A stretch of 29,749 nucleotides of DNA from a virus, in the IMG/VR virus record IMGVR_UViG_3300010343_000010, positions 1-29,749 of that record; one strand, 5' to 3'. Made by a program: the position numbers and the translations under genes. Each line of letters opens with the position of its first letter. Positions within the stretch are counted from its first letter, which is position 1. Shown here piece after piece: positions 7,371 through 15,898 of the stretch. The notes under the pieces are model-generated. The model saw nothing but the letters and a program-made list of their open reading frames with translations, searched no databases and was not told the DNA's origin.

Positions 7371-9148
7371 GGGACAAGGTTTCCTTGCGCGTCATAGTGA
7401 AGCGTGCTTCCCGGCTTTGGGATAGATTCTCCGTTTTCGGGTTGCGCTGGCGTATATTGAATCGGAGGCGCCGGCATTCCTCCTTGTGGTGTTTCTTGAA
7501 GAAGTTGTTGAGCCTGTGGAGACAGGTATCTTTGGGCAAAACTATTTCCGACGTCATCAGTATTCGTTCCTGAATAGTATTCGGTTTGTAGGCCCTGCAT
7601 TTGAGCCGCCGCAAGATCCTGGAATGTTTTAATAACCCCAGCCAACTGTGCGGGAGAGTTTGCCGAATTGACTTGAGCGGCGGCTTCATCACGATCACCC
7701 AAGGCACCGGACCCGGAACCGACGATAGCTTTGACAACCTCATCAGCCACAATTTGTTTTGCGGCGTTGAAATTGGTTATTGACGTTCCACCAGACCATA
7801 TTGAAGCGGCGTTCGACAATTGATTTACCGTCCTCATGTCTGAATTTTGAAGAGCTGTAGTCAATTTACCCAGCGTATCCAAATGTGAAAGCATGACATT
7901 GAAGGATCTTACGGACCTTCCCTCTACGCCAGTTGTAAAAGCTTCCCTGGTTTTTGATATTGGAGCGTAATACGTGGCGTTATAATTTGGATTTATTGAC
8001 TGAACCGCAGCCATGAGTTTTTCGCCGACCCCTTGAGAAGACGAATACGACGACACCGGAGCCGCTTCATAATGAGCGATTTGCCACGCCGACGAATATA
8101 GCGCGGGGTCAGAGAGTCTTAACGCCTTCAGATTTATGGAAGCGGGAGGCGGCGCCGGGGGAGCGGTGGTGATTCCTGGATCGGGTTGGGTCGTTGTCCC
8201 ATCTGATGAAGGCGGTTGCGTTGTTGTGCCTCCACCGTTTGTTGTTGGTGGTTGTGAAGTCCCGTCAGGGAGGAGGGGTAAGGCAGGTCCACCAGCTCCG
8301 GCGCTGGAAGAGAAAATAGTCTTCGCGGCGGCGGTTGCCGATTGTGTATAAGCGGGCATTTCCGCTGGATCGGATGGCGGCGGATTCGCGGCTTGCCACT
8401 CTTCCCATGATTGTTCTTCCAATTGGGCGAGAACAAGCTTGTTGGATTGACCAGCGAGGGACGCAGCGCTTGCGGTTCTTTTGGCTAAAAACGTCATCAA
8501 CCCCTGATTTCCGCCCTGTTGCCATGCGGCGTATGCGGCACCGTCCTTGAACGCCGAAAATAGCGCAAGAAGTCTCCCGGTTTGAGCTTTGCTGCTATCG
8601 GTCGTATTTTTCCAAACCTCATTGTATTGGTCGTTCTGAAACTTAAAAAGCGTCAAAGCGTTGGTGGTTTGAGTTTTCCAAATTTCATATTGCTGCTTTG
8701 CCGTCGCTGAATTGGCAGCGCTGGTGTTTATGGTGCTCATAACCTGCGCTCCGGCATTTAGAGCGCTTGTGAGGGGGTGTCTGGTTAAAGACGACGCCAA
8801 GAGACCAAAAACCATAGCCGTCGCTCCCCAAGCATGACCAGGATTTGCCGGAGGTTGCGGGGGAGGTGGAGTCAACATCGGCGGGACCGGGGCTGGACCC
8901 ATGGACATTTGAACAGGTTGCATGTCCGCCGCTTGCTGTGCGAGTTGCTGATTTAGCGTTGAGAGAGCATCAGCGGGAGCCGGATTGCTCCCGTCTTGAG
9001 GTGGCGGCGAAGGTATTGACGCTGCCGGGGGAGGGGTTTTCTGCGGGACGTTTGTGGGGGTTTGGACACTGGCCACGGGAGTCGCGGCACCAGAACTCTT
9101 TCCGAGGAGCGCTTGAGAGACCGGACCAGGGGGATTATCGAGGGGCAT
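7367..9148 (-). CDS. Ejection-type (internal virion) protein, Pro-rich
   Basis: A 593-residue protein from an ATG with GGAG 7-10 bases upstream. Residues 1-105 are Pro/Ala/Gln-rich and look disordered. A moderately hydrophobic segment follows (ATAMVFGLLASSLTRHPL). Then comes a helical region (EIWKTQTTNALTLFKFQND), a second Pro/Thr/Gly linker around 290-340 (TTTQPPSSDGTTTQP), and an Ala/Gln/Asn-rich helical domain to the end. No enzymatic motif was recognised. Alternating low-complexity linkers and long helices, together with its location between two similar genes, suggest one of the three proteins ejected with the genome in podovirus-like phages. The assignment rests on architecture and gene order, not on a recognised family. 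Confidence 0.6.
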   Translation of the reverse strand: MPLDNPPGPVSQALLGKSSGAATPVASVQTPTNVPQKTPPPAASIPSPPPQDGSNPAPADALSTLNQQLAQQAADMQPVQMSMGPAPVPPMLTPPPPQPPANPGHAWGATAMVFGLLASSLTRHPLTSALNAGAQVMSTINTSAANSATAKQQYEIWKTQTTNALTLFKFQNDQYNEVWKNTTDSSKAQTGRLLALFSAFKDGAAYAAWQQGGNQGLMTFLAKRTASAASLAGQSNKLVLAQLEEQSWEEWQAANPPPSDPAEMPAYTQSATAAAKTIFSSSAGAGGPALPLLPDGTSQPPTTNGGGTTTQPPSSDGTTTQPDPGITTAPPAPPPASINLKALRLSDPALYSSAWQIAHYEAAPVSSYSSSQGVGEKLMAAVQSINPNYNATYYAPISKTREAFTTGVEGRSVRSFNVMLSHLDTLGKLTTALQNSDMRTVNQLSNAASIWSGGTSITNFNAAKQIVADEVVKAIVGSGSGALGDRDEAAAQVNSANSPAQLAGVIKTFQDLAAAQMQGLQTEYYSGTNTDDVGNSFAQRYLSPQAQQLLQETPQGGMPAPPIQYTPAQPENGESIPKPGSTLHYDAQGNLVP

Positions 9149-9157
9149 TTTAATCTC

Positions 9158-10366
9158 CTATCCCGTTGACAGGGCGGCGTTAGCGGCGGCGGCGGCGGGG
9201 GTTGTTGGACCAGCTGCCATTGCAGCGAAATTTCCTATCGCGCTGGATAGGTCCTGATCTTCCTGCATGGATTGGTTCATGATGTTTTGGTAAATCTGGT
9301 CCGCCACCTGAGACTCCTGGATTCCGCTGTTTAGCAGAGTTGTCGCCATGTTCGTTGCTTGGGTGACTCCCTGCAATTGCGCGTTCTGGAGATCCTGTTG
9401 CTCTGCCGATGAACCGGACCCGCCCATTGAAGCGTATTGGCTCCTGATTGCCGCCTGAGACGACGCAACCGCTTGGTTGATAGCCGCTTGCGCGCCAGGT
9501 GGGAGCGTTCCGGTTTGCAGGTAACTTTGGAGTTGTGCGCCTTGCGTCCCCATCTGCGCGGCGGATTGTTGAAGCTGGGTCTCCCCCTTGTAGGGCTGAT
9601 TTCCCTTCAGAACATCGAGCGCAATCGGAGCCGCAGAGAACAGCGCTTCTAGGGGGCTTCCACCAAACAATCCCTTTCCTCCGGCGCCACCTCCACCGGT
9701 AAGAGCGCTTAAGAGTCCGCCGCCACCTTGAGAGACTACGGGGGCGTTTGCCGCGTTGCTCACAACATTTTCACCGATATTAGCCGCAAGTTTTGATTCC
9801 AAACCGGCATTTGATGCCGCAGGTCCACCGCCAACCGCTTGCGTGGCGGTTCCGCCCCCCAGAAGGTTGCTTGCTCCACCGGTCAACTGATTCCAGCCGC
9901 TTGAAATTTCGCTCGTAAGACCTCCCGGTCCCGTAAGTCCGAGGCTGGTTCCAAGATTGCTCGCGCCGGTTGAAATATTCGTCCCGATACCGCTAAGGGC
10001 AGGTCCAATTCCACCCAAGCCGACGCTCTGAAGTCCAGATGAAATGTCGCTCCCGATACCGCTAAGAATTCCGCTGCCGGCGGCACCGCCCGCACCAGCT
10101 CCGGCACCGGCACTAGTTAAACCGGCAGCGTTCGCGCCAGCACTTAAAAGGTCGCTTGCACCGTAGACCTCGCCTCCCGTCTCCAAAGCGCCAAGGGTTG
10201 CTTGTCCGAATGGTTTTCCTTTGGCGAGCCCCTGGCCCTCGCTCCCCAACCCCGCGCCGATGGCAGTTCCGATTCCAGGGGCGACAAGCGTTCCCAGGGT
10301 TCCGCCGACGATCGGGCCAATGTTGTGGCCTAAAAAACTGCCTATGGTATGAAAAACATGTGACAC
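9158..10366 (-). CDS. Gly/Ala-rich ejection-type protein
   Basis: A 402-residue protein starting at GTG, two bases after the previous stop. Residues 10-45 form a glycine-zipper-like hydrophobic stretch (GGTLGTLVAPGIGTAIGAGL) able to enter membranes. Most of the first 250 residues are Gly, Ser and Ala repeats such as GIGSDISSGLQSVGLGGIGP and GIGTNISTGASNLG. The C-terminal third is a Gln/Ala-rich helical region (QSAAQMGTQGAQLQSYL, AEQQDLQNAQLQGVTQATNM). This combination, right after the GNAT-like gene and before two long helical proteins, is typical of the smallest DNA-ejection protein in short-tailed phages. The function is inferred from that context. Confidence 0.65.
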   Translation of the reverse strand: MSHVFHTIGSFLGHNIGPIVGGTLGTLVAPGIGTAIGAGLGSEGQGLAKGKPFGQATLGALETGGEVYGASDLLSAGANAAGLTSAGAGAGAGGAAGSGILSGIGSDISSGLQSVGLGGIGPALSGIGTNISTGASNLGTSLGLTGPGGLTSEISSGWNQLTGGASNLLGGGTATQAVGGGPAASNAGLESKLAANIGENVVSNAANAPVVSQGGGGLLSALTGGGGAGGKGLFGGSPLEALFSAAPIALDVLKGNQPYKGETQLQQSAAQMGTQGAQLQSYLQTGTLPPGAQAAINQAVASSQAAIRSQYASMGGSGSSAEQQDLQNAQLQGVTQATNMATTLLNSGIQESQVADQIYQNIMNQSMQEDQDLSSAIGNFAAMAAGPTTPAAAAANAALSTG

Positions 10367-10367
10367 G

Positions 10368-10814
10368 TCACTGAATCCCGCCGTTTAATTTCTTGAAAAA
10401 ATACTGGCTTGTGCGGTCATATCCGCGCTTTCGCGCAATGGGGGTCAAATCCTCCCCATTGATGTTCCCCCAGCCGCATTCAACGGCGCCGATCCTTCGA
10501 GACCATGCTTCCATAGCGTCCAAAGCCGAAAGAACCTCGCGTAAATTTGGGTTTTTCGTGAACAACCAGATTCCGCCCACCGTAATTTCAGGTTCAATAA
10601 ACGTCCGGATCGCTGTGGCGCAGAAAAACACATCATTCCCGCGAATCATGAGGTAATTTTGGTTTTGTTCTACCATTTGGCAAAACGCCAATGCGTTTTC
10701 ATAAGTAAGACGAGGATGAAGATGGCGGTATTTTTCCAAAGCCAATTCAATCGCCTCCGGAAAATCAACGGAGGTCATCGGCCTTAGCGGGGTTGAAAAA
10801 TTTGCGCCGTCCAT
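10368..10814 (-). CDS. GNAT-fold-like phage protein
   Basis: A 148-residue protein. The pattern of an N-terminal helix (FPEAIELALEKYRH), the strand NDVFFCATAIRTFIEPEITVGGIWLFTKNPNLREVL broken by turns, then a helix-strand with RRIGAVECGWGN and a C-terminal RKRGYDRTSQYFFKKL is what phage GNAT-like proteins look like. The canonical acetyl-CoA loop (Q/R-x-x-G-x-G/A) is not evident, so catalysis is doubtful. Small GNAT-like proteins just before the ejection proteins are known in podoviruses (T7 gp13 occupies a comparable position), so a virion-assembly role is as likely as acetyl transfer. Confidence 0.6.
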   Translation of the reverse strand: MDGANFSTPLRPMTSVDFPEAIELALEKYRHLHPRLTYENALAFCQMVEQNQNYLMIRGNDVFFCATAIRTFIEPEITVGGIWLFTKNPNLREVLSALDAMEAWSRRIGAVECGWGNINGEDLTPIARKRGYDRTSQYFFKKLNGGIQ

Positions 10815-10818
10815 GATT

Positions 10819-11412
10819 TTATTCGTTCGGAAGGTAGCCTGTTAAAACGCTTCGGGCATTTAGGTGGTCCTGAACATGCTCAAAAATGAATTCCTCCAAG
10901 TCTTCCTGGTCCGAATTGGCGAAATCTATACTCTCCAAATCGCTGCTTTGCTGACCGGTTGCGTTGAGCATATCCTGGTGCGTCTCCTGGTGGAGAACAT
11001 TCCATTGCGCCATGTCAAAAACAGGGATTGGATCTAGCTGGTATTGAGTGAGATCGATGTAATTTACGGTCGCGACAACTTCCAATCCCGTGCCGCCGCC
11101 ACCCGTCACCGTCACTGTCGGCGCGCGGATATATCCAAGCCCTGGATTCGTCAGGGTAAGCTGTAGTTTCATTGAAACGATGGTAAAGATCGCGGTTGCC
11201 TGAATGCCGTATGACAAATTTGGCGGTCCAATGGTGACTGTTGGCGCGCTGGTATATCCAGATCCAGCGGCGGTGACTGTCAATCCTGCAATGACGCTAC
11301 TCTTCTTGGAAATTGCGTTCAAAATGTCCTGATGATCGATGCGATTCGCCAACCCCCAAACCGCTATGTCTTCAGGAGTTTTCGGAGGATTCCAGAGTTG
11401 ACTTGTGCTCAT
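10819..11412 (-). CDS. Virion protein with two GSGY beta modules
   Basis: A 197-residue protein whose ATG overlaps the previous stop (ATGA). The central ~90 residues hold two copies of the GSGY module: AAGSGYTSAPTVTIG and NPGLGYIRAPTVTVTGG. These are flanked by two similar helical segments, DHQDILNAISKK and LHQETHQDMLNATGQQ, and an acidic C-terminal helix (SDQEDLEEFIFEHVQDHLN). The repeated HQ-D-LNA helices on each side suggest an internal duplication wrapped around the beta insert. Location between the tail hub and the GNAT-like gene suggests a tail or neck component; no family is recognised. Confidence 0.6.
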   Translation of the reverse strand: MSTSQLWNPPKTPEDIAVWGLANRIDHQDILNAISKKSSVIAGLTVTAAGSGYTSAPTVTIGPPNLSYGIQATAIFTIVSMKLQLTLTNPGLGYIRAPTVTVTGGGGTGLEVVATVNYIDLTQYQLDPIPVFDMAQWNVLHQETHQDMLNATGQQSSDLESIDFANSDQEDLEEFIFEHVQDHLNARSVLTGYLPNE

Positions 11413-11708
11413 TTCTTCAGTTTTCGAGAAAACGGAAGCATGTACGGGACAGGCTGGAATTCATCAGGGCATTGATGTTGAGGTATGGGATTTCCGTTCC
11501 ATTTTTGTCCATCGGCAATATTCCCGTTGTACTGGCATCCATCACCGCCAAATCCGCCGTCTGCGTTCGCGTATATCGTTCCCGCAGGGGCATGAGAAAC
11601 GTGGCCCATTGGATTCATAACGCGCGTTGCGTTGGAGGGCACGTCTTCTTGCGTTACCTGGACCATTCCAGGGAAATTCATGGTCCCTTTGCGATTGAAT
11701 TTTACCAT
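11409..11708 (-). CDS. Hypothetical small virion-operon protein
   Basis: A 99-residue protein from an ATG with a good AGGAGA ribosome binding site. It is rich in Gly, Asn, Pro and Met, with a middle section NADGGFGGDGCQYNGNIADG and a basic C-terminus (FSRKLKK). There are no membrane segments or recognised motifs. The two cysteines (CQYNG and QHQCPDE) do not form a metal-binding pattern. It lies directly after the tail-hub gene and overlaps the next start, so it is probably a minor virion or assembly factor; that is context only. Confidence 0.55.
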   Translation of the reverse strand: MVKFNRKGTMNFPGMVQVTQEDVPSNATRVMNPMGHVSHAPAGTIYANADGGFGGDGCQYNGNIADGQKWNGNPIPQHQCPDEFQPVPYMLPFSRKLKK

Positions 11709-11717
11709 GTCTATCTC

Positions 11718-14015
11718 CTATGACTGATCCGGAACCATGAGGCCGACGCTTCCAACTTGGAAGCCTGTCGGCGTGTAGGTAATCGCCAAATATTGTATCG
11801 CGTCATCCGGATCTGTCGTTGTGACCGTCAATCCGAGGAAAATTCCAGCCGCATCATTCAGGCCCGTGACCATCATTGGATAGCCCAAAATGTACTGACT
11901 TGCGAGAGAAAATGTCGCCGGAGACGGTAGGACCGGAAATGTGCCTCCATCTGTATCCAGAGAGATCGTATAATTGACTGGATCTCCAAAGACATTGAAA
12001 TTGTTCGATTGGATCATGACCGAATATACCTGTTTGGCTATGATCGGTTGATTCCCCCCAAATAATTTCGTGGTGAAGGTTTTGACGAGAGTAGAACTTG
12101 GCGTGGTGAACAGGGGGTAGAGAGATGTCCCGTCAGAACCCCAAGCCATAAGATTTGATGTGACCTCTTGCGTACAAATGAATGTCAGATTTACCGTTTG
12201 AGACGCCAGGAACCAATTTTGCTCGTCCCAAAGCAGCATTTTATTTGCCGGTTCAAGGCTGATAGGGTCGAGTATGGTCAGGTTCAGGACGTAATATTTT
12301 CCCCCGTACAGATTCACAACCGCTGAGGTTGGCGTCAATGCTCCATCTGCCGGAGGGAATAGCGCGAAAGAAAATAGGGGGTCGAGATCCTGACTGATTT
12401 TTGTGACCGATCCTCCATAGAGGCCGTAAACCCCTAGCTGATTGGCGAAAAGGATCGTTCGACCAAAATCTTGGCAGCTATCTCGCCATGAGACCCCGAT
12501 TTGCGGGTCTGTGTTCTGATAATTAAATGTTGTGCTGGACGGGTTGCCGCTGGTTGAGACGCCAGAGATGATTGAAACCGAAGAATCCCCAAATGGGTAT
12601 AGATACCCATTAGATTGCTGCATGGCCACATATTGGACGCGCAAAAACCGGTCTGTTGAGGTGAATAGAACGCCGCCATCGCTGGTTGAAAAATCAGAAA
12701 ATGATCCGGGAGCTGAAACCTGGAATTTGTTTGAATTGTTGTTTGCGTCTGGGTTTCCTGGTGGCGTGTATGGAGAGGCAATCCAGATTCGAGACTGAAA
12801 TTCCTCCATTGTCGTCCCGCTCACACCATAGGGCATTAACTGAACGGTTGCCGAGGCGGATTTGTTGATTCCAGACTCAATAATGACCGCTGGACGGTTG
12901 ACGTATCCGGCCCCGTCAGTGACCATCGTGACAGAGGTAATTGCGCCTCCAGAGACAACTGCGGTCGCGGTCGCTCCAGATCCTTGGCTCCCAACAATCG
13001 TCAAGGTTGGGGCTACGGTATATCCGCTTCCCCCGCTGATGACCGCGATTGATACGACACCACTGGCAGTTATAGCTGCATAAGCCGACGCTCCTGACCC
13101 ACCACCGCCCGAGAATGAAACGGTTGGGGCGCCGACATACCCGCTTCCGCCCGCGGTGACGTTTATCGCCGTGACCACCCCGCCGCTGACTATCGCGGTG
13201 GCCATAGCTCCAGATCCATTGGCGCCGGTAATCATCACGGACGGCGCGCTTCCGTATCCTATGCCTCCGTTGGTGACGACAATTGAAATTACCGCGCTTG
13301 CGGTCAGGTTTGCTTGAAGGAACGCTTCGCTATCCGTGTTTCCGCCCGAGAAAACCAGAACAGGGGAATCTATTGGCTGATAACCGGTCCCTGGATTTGT
13401 GACCGCGACAGTGACGACTGAGCCATTTTGGATTGTGGCAACAAAGGTTGCTCCTGTCCCTTCACCAGATTCAATCGTTACCGTTGGAACCGATGAATAT
13501 CCGGTTCCGCCATCGGTTATGACGATTTGAGGGGAAATCGTTCCTGCCGTGTAGAGGATCTCCCCATCCCAAACCCAATAAGCATCCTGATTTTGGTTGT
13601 TGCAGATTATGAGGTATTGAGATCCCCATTGGATGCATCCGGGGATATTTCCGCCACTGACATAGAATGTATTTGCGGAGGACGAGATCGTTGTTACTGC
13701 GCCGTTTGAAACCTGGACTTGATAAGACGTACCGTCGCTAAGAAATACAACTGTATATTGTGTTTTGGCGATGTTATAGAAAAATGCACTGATAATAGTT
13801 TTTCCACCGGTCGCCGTATAGAGCGCTGGTCCATGGTCCCATAGAGTTCGCAAAAATCCATCGCCAATTCGGACCCAATTTTCAATGTTGTAGAATTCCT
13901 GGTCTCGGATTGCCGGTCGACTGGACGCAAGATTTAATCCCGCAAATGGGAATGACGAATATACGTTTAGACCTGGCGGGATTCCAAGGTCATCACCTCC
14001 ACCTTTCTTGGCCAT
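11718..14015 (-). CDS. Tail hub/DNA-stabilisation-like protein with inserted GSGY repeats
   Basis: A 765-residue protein whose ATG overlaps the previous stop (TGATG). The N-terminal ~160 residues (FPFAGLNLASSRPAIRDQEF, YNIENWVRIGDGFLRT, SGGNIPGCIQWGSQYLIICN) and residues ~400-765 (MEEFQSRIWIAS, SWRDSCQDFGRTILFANQLG, VYGLYGGSVTKIS) read as the two parts of a beta-propeller like the P22 gp10 family, which plugs the portal and holds the tail. Between them, residues ~164-384 hold six tandem ~35-residue modules of the type TNGGxGYxxxPTVxI, apparently inserted in the propeller. The family is named from recalled pattern, not alignment. Position after the adaptor gene agrees with a neck or tail-hub role. 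Confidence 0.65.
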   Translation of the reverse strand: MAKKGGGDDLGIPPGLNVYSSFPFAGLNLASSRPAIRDQEFYNIENWVRIGDGFLRTLWDHGPALYTATGGKTIISAFFYNIAKTQYTVVFLSDGTSYQVQVSNGAVTTISSSANTFYVSGGNIPGCIQWGSQYLIICNNQNQDAYWVWDGEILYTAGTISPQIVITDGGTGYSSVPTVTIESGEGTGATFVATIQNGSVVTVAVTNPGTGYQPIDSPVLVFSGGNTDSEAFLQANLTASAVISIVVTNGGIGYGSAPSVMITGANGSGAMATAIVSGGVVTAINVTAGGSGYVGAPTVSFSGGGGSGASAYAAITASGVVSIAVISGGSGYTVAPTLTIVGSQGSGATATAVVSGGAITSVTMVTDGAGYVNRPAVIIESGINKSASATVQLMPYGVSGTTMEEFQSRIWIASPYTPPGNPDANNNSNKFQVSAPGSFSDFSTSDGGVLFTSTDRFLRVQYVAMQQSNGYLYPFGDSSVSIISGVSTSGNPSSTTFNYQNTDPQIGVSWRDSCQDFGRTILFANQLGVYGLYGGSVTKISQDLDPLFSFALFPPADGALTPTSAVVNLYGGKYYVLNLTILDPISLEPANKMLLWDEQNWFLASQTVNLTFICTQEVTSNLMAWGSDGTSLYPLFTTPSSTLVKTFTTKLFGGNQPIIAKQVYSVMIQSNNFNVFGDPVNYTISLDTDGGTFPVLPSPATFSLASQYILGYPMMVTGLNDAAGIFLGLTVTTTDPDDAIQYLAITYTPTGFQVGSVGLMVPDQS

Positions 14016-14770
14016 CAGTAACCCCAGCCATTATACCAATCGACCACGCGCCCATGATCCGTAGCGCCACGAGCGCGCCCAAGTGACGCTTGGAACATTT
14101 GAAGGTAAATTCCCGCCTGTTGGTGTTGCTGCATACCCAATTTCGACAGGTACGCAGCATAAAATTTCACGGCATTTTGGAACGGATGCGGAATTGCATC
14201 ATAATCACTATCCGTCTCCAACGGAGATGGTGTGCAGCAACATTTCCATTCCATTTCGAGCGCTTGGCTTGGAACGGGCCACAGCCAAAGATTTGCATTC
14301 GCTCCGTCGCCATCGGTTGCCCACACGAGAGGATAACTGGAAACGATGTAATTATATGAGCGCGCATAAGCCTGAAAATCATCCCACGGCATGTAATTCA
14401 GCGCTGGACGCATTGATCCCCAAGAGATAGCGATAGAGGTAATATCCGTGACATATTGGATTCCAGCATTCGCATTTTGAATTTGCGCGAGTGCCATGGA
14501 GAATGGATATTTTTCTTGATTGACAATGGTGTTGAAAGGTGGCGTTGGCGCGCTTCCGGGAGTGAACCCGCCAGGAACCATCGTTCCAGGTTGCGCGGCG
14601 TTCCCGTTTGGAGACATACCGGTTGCGATGAGGTTGATGCAGCCCGTCCCATACGCAACTTGACGCCGCGCCTCGTTTATCCAACTTGTCAGCTGCAAAA
14701 CCGGAGTCAGAAGCCCCAAATTGTCGTGCAGCAAACTTTGGGTGTCAGTAATATACTGAGACAGCTGCAC
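14015..14770 (-). CDS. Head-tail adaptor-like protein
   Basis: A 251-residue protein beginning at GTG (MQLSQYITDTQSLLHDN). An N-terminal helix pair ending in LTSWINEARRQVAYGTG resembles the start of phage adaptor proteins, which typically have 'W-N-A-R/Q' in this position. The C-terminal part contains helices (FQNAVKFYAAYLSKLGMQQHQQAGIYLQMFQ, seen in pieces) ending in a Trp/Tyr-rich tail. It lies between the decoration-like protein and the tail hub, where head-completion proteins are expected. No enzyme motif is seen. The adaptor call rests on this N-terminal pattern and on gene order. Confidence 0.6.
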   Translation of the reverse strand: MQLSQYITDTQSLLHDNLGLLTPVLQLTSWINEARRQVAYGTGCINLIATGMSPNGNAAQPGTMVPGGFTPGSAPTPPFNTIVNQEKYPFSMALAQIQNANAGIQYVTDITSIAISWGSMRPALNYMPWDDFQAYARSYNYIVSSYPLVWATDGDGANANLWLWPVPSQALEMEWKCCCTPSPLETDSDYDAIPHPFQNAVKFYAAYLSKLGMQQHQQAGIYLQMFQASLGRARGATDHGRVVDWYNGWGY

Positions 14771-14787
14771 GACAATTTATCCATTCA

Positions 14788-15867
14788 TTAGGACGGATAG
14801 ATATAGCACTCATTATCTGGAAGACCGCCGACCGCGACACTCAGAACCGCAGCAGTCGTGATAATGCCGTTGGAGAGGACGTTCAGAGACCCAACGGCTG
14901 GAATTGTTTCGTAAGATCCACCATCAATGACGGTTTGATTGGTGATCGAGAGCGCGCCAGCAGAGCTGGTAGTAGTTGCAACAATTGCTGGCCGCATGGT
15001 CACAATATCGACCTGAGAGCTGGGGTTTAGGTATGCGCTGGCCGTACCAAGAGCAACCGGCGTTGGGGTTGCGCTCAATGTTACAAACCCCGCTGCGGCG
15101 GTGTATCCGGCGCCCGCAGTCGAGATGCCAAAAGACGTGATGGCAAAATTCATAATCGCCGTCGCTGCGGCACTCGTTCCTCCGCCACCGGAAAAGGTGA
15201 GGGTAGGGACTGAAGTGGTCGGATTTCCGTGGTTGCTCACCAGAACCGCCGTAACCGTTCCGGCTCCAGTCAGGGTGGCAACAGCGGATGCGTTGGCTCC
15301 CGTGCTGTCGCGTGGATCATTGAAGAAGCTGACGGTAGGTGGGAAAGTGTAACCAGCTCCCTGGTTGGTCACGGTCACACTCGTCACCACGCCGCCAGAG
15401 ATCGTGCAATATCCAGTTGCAGGAACACCGGGAGCTGGGGGCGCACTGAAAAAGACGTTGGGCGGCTGTGTATAGTTGGTTCCGCCATAGGAAACTGTGA
15501 CTGTGGTATTCACCGCGCCACCGACGATAGCGAAAAGGGTGGCACCAGTGGTTGTGGTGACTGTGGGAGGGGAGGTGTAACCAGATCCGGCATTGGTGAG
15601 ATAGGCACCAACAACGCATCCGGAGGTGTTGGCAAAACGCATATTTACGCCGTCAGCGGAAAAGAATGTGTGGTTCTTGACGCCTGAGATCGGTTGCCAG
15701 GTCGTGGTAATCGGATCGTATTCCTGGAGCTGTGAGTAGCGCCCAAGATTGACCCAATAGCCATTTGCCGGAGGCATCCAAACACCACCCGCTTGCAGCG
15801 CAAACTGGTTACTGGTCAGGTCTGCGAGGGTGTTTGTTACCCCAGGACCACCGAAACGAATAGGCAT
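14788..15867 (-). CDS. Decoration-like virion protein built from GSGY modules
   Basis: A 359-residue protein with a strong AGGAG site before the ATG. After a ~90-residue N-terminal region (NQFALQAGGVWMPPANGYWV, YDPITTTWQPISGV), the rest is a string of about six beta modules: NAGSGYTSPPTVTTT, YGGTNYTQPPNVFFS, NQGAGYTFPPTVSFF, a degenerate NHGNPTTSVPTLTFS, AGAGYTAAAGFVTLS and DGGSYETIPAVGS. The same module appears in three other virion proteins in this window. Being immediately downstream of the major capsid gene suggests a head decoration or head-fibre protein. Family not known to me. Confidence 0.6.
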   Translation of the reverse strand: MPIRFGGPGVTNTLADLTSNQFALQAGGVWMPPANGYWVNLGRYSQLQEYDPITTTWQPISGVKNHTFFSADGVNMRFANTSGCVVGAYLTNAGSGYTSPPTVTTTTGATLFAIVGGAVNTTVTVSYGGTNYTQPPNVFFSAPPAPGVPATGYCTISGGVVTSVTVTNQGAGYTFPPTVSFFNDPRDSTGANASAVATLTGAGTVTAVLVSNHGNPTTSVPTLTFSGGGGTSAAATAIMNFAITSFGISTAGAGYTAAAGFVTLSATPTPVALGTASAYLNPSSQVDIVTMRPAIVATTTSSAGALSITNQTVIDGGSYETIPAVGSLNVLSNGIITTAAVLSVAVGGLPDNECYIYPS

Positions 15868-15898
15868 GTGTCAAACTCCTGATTGACCGAGGGTAAAG

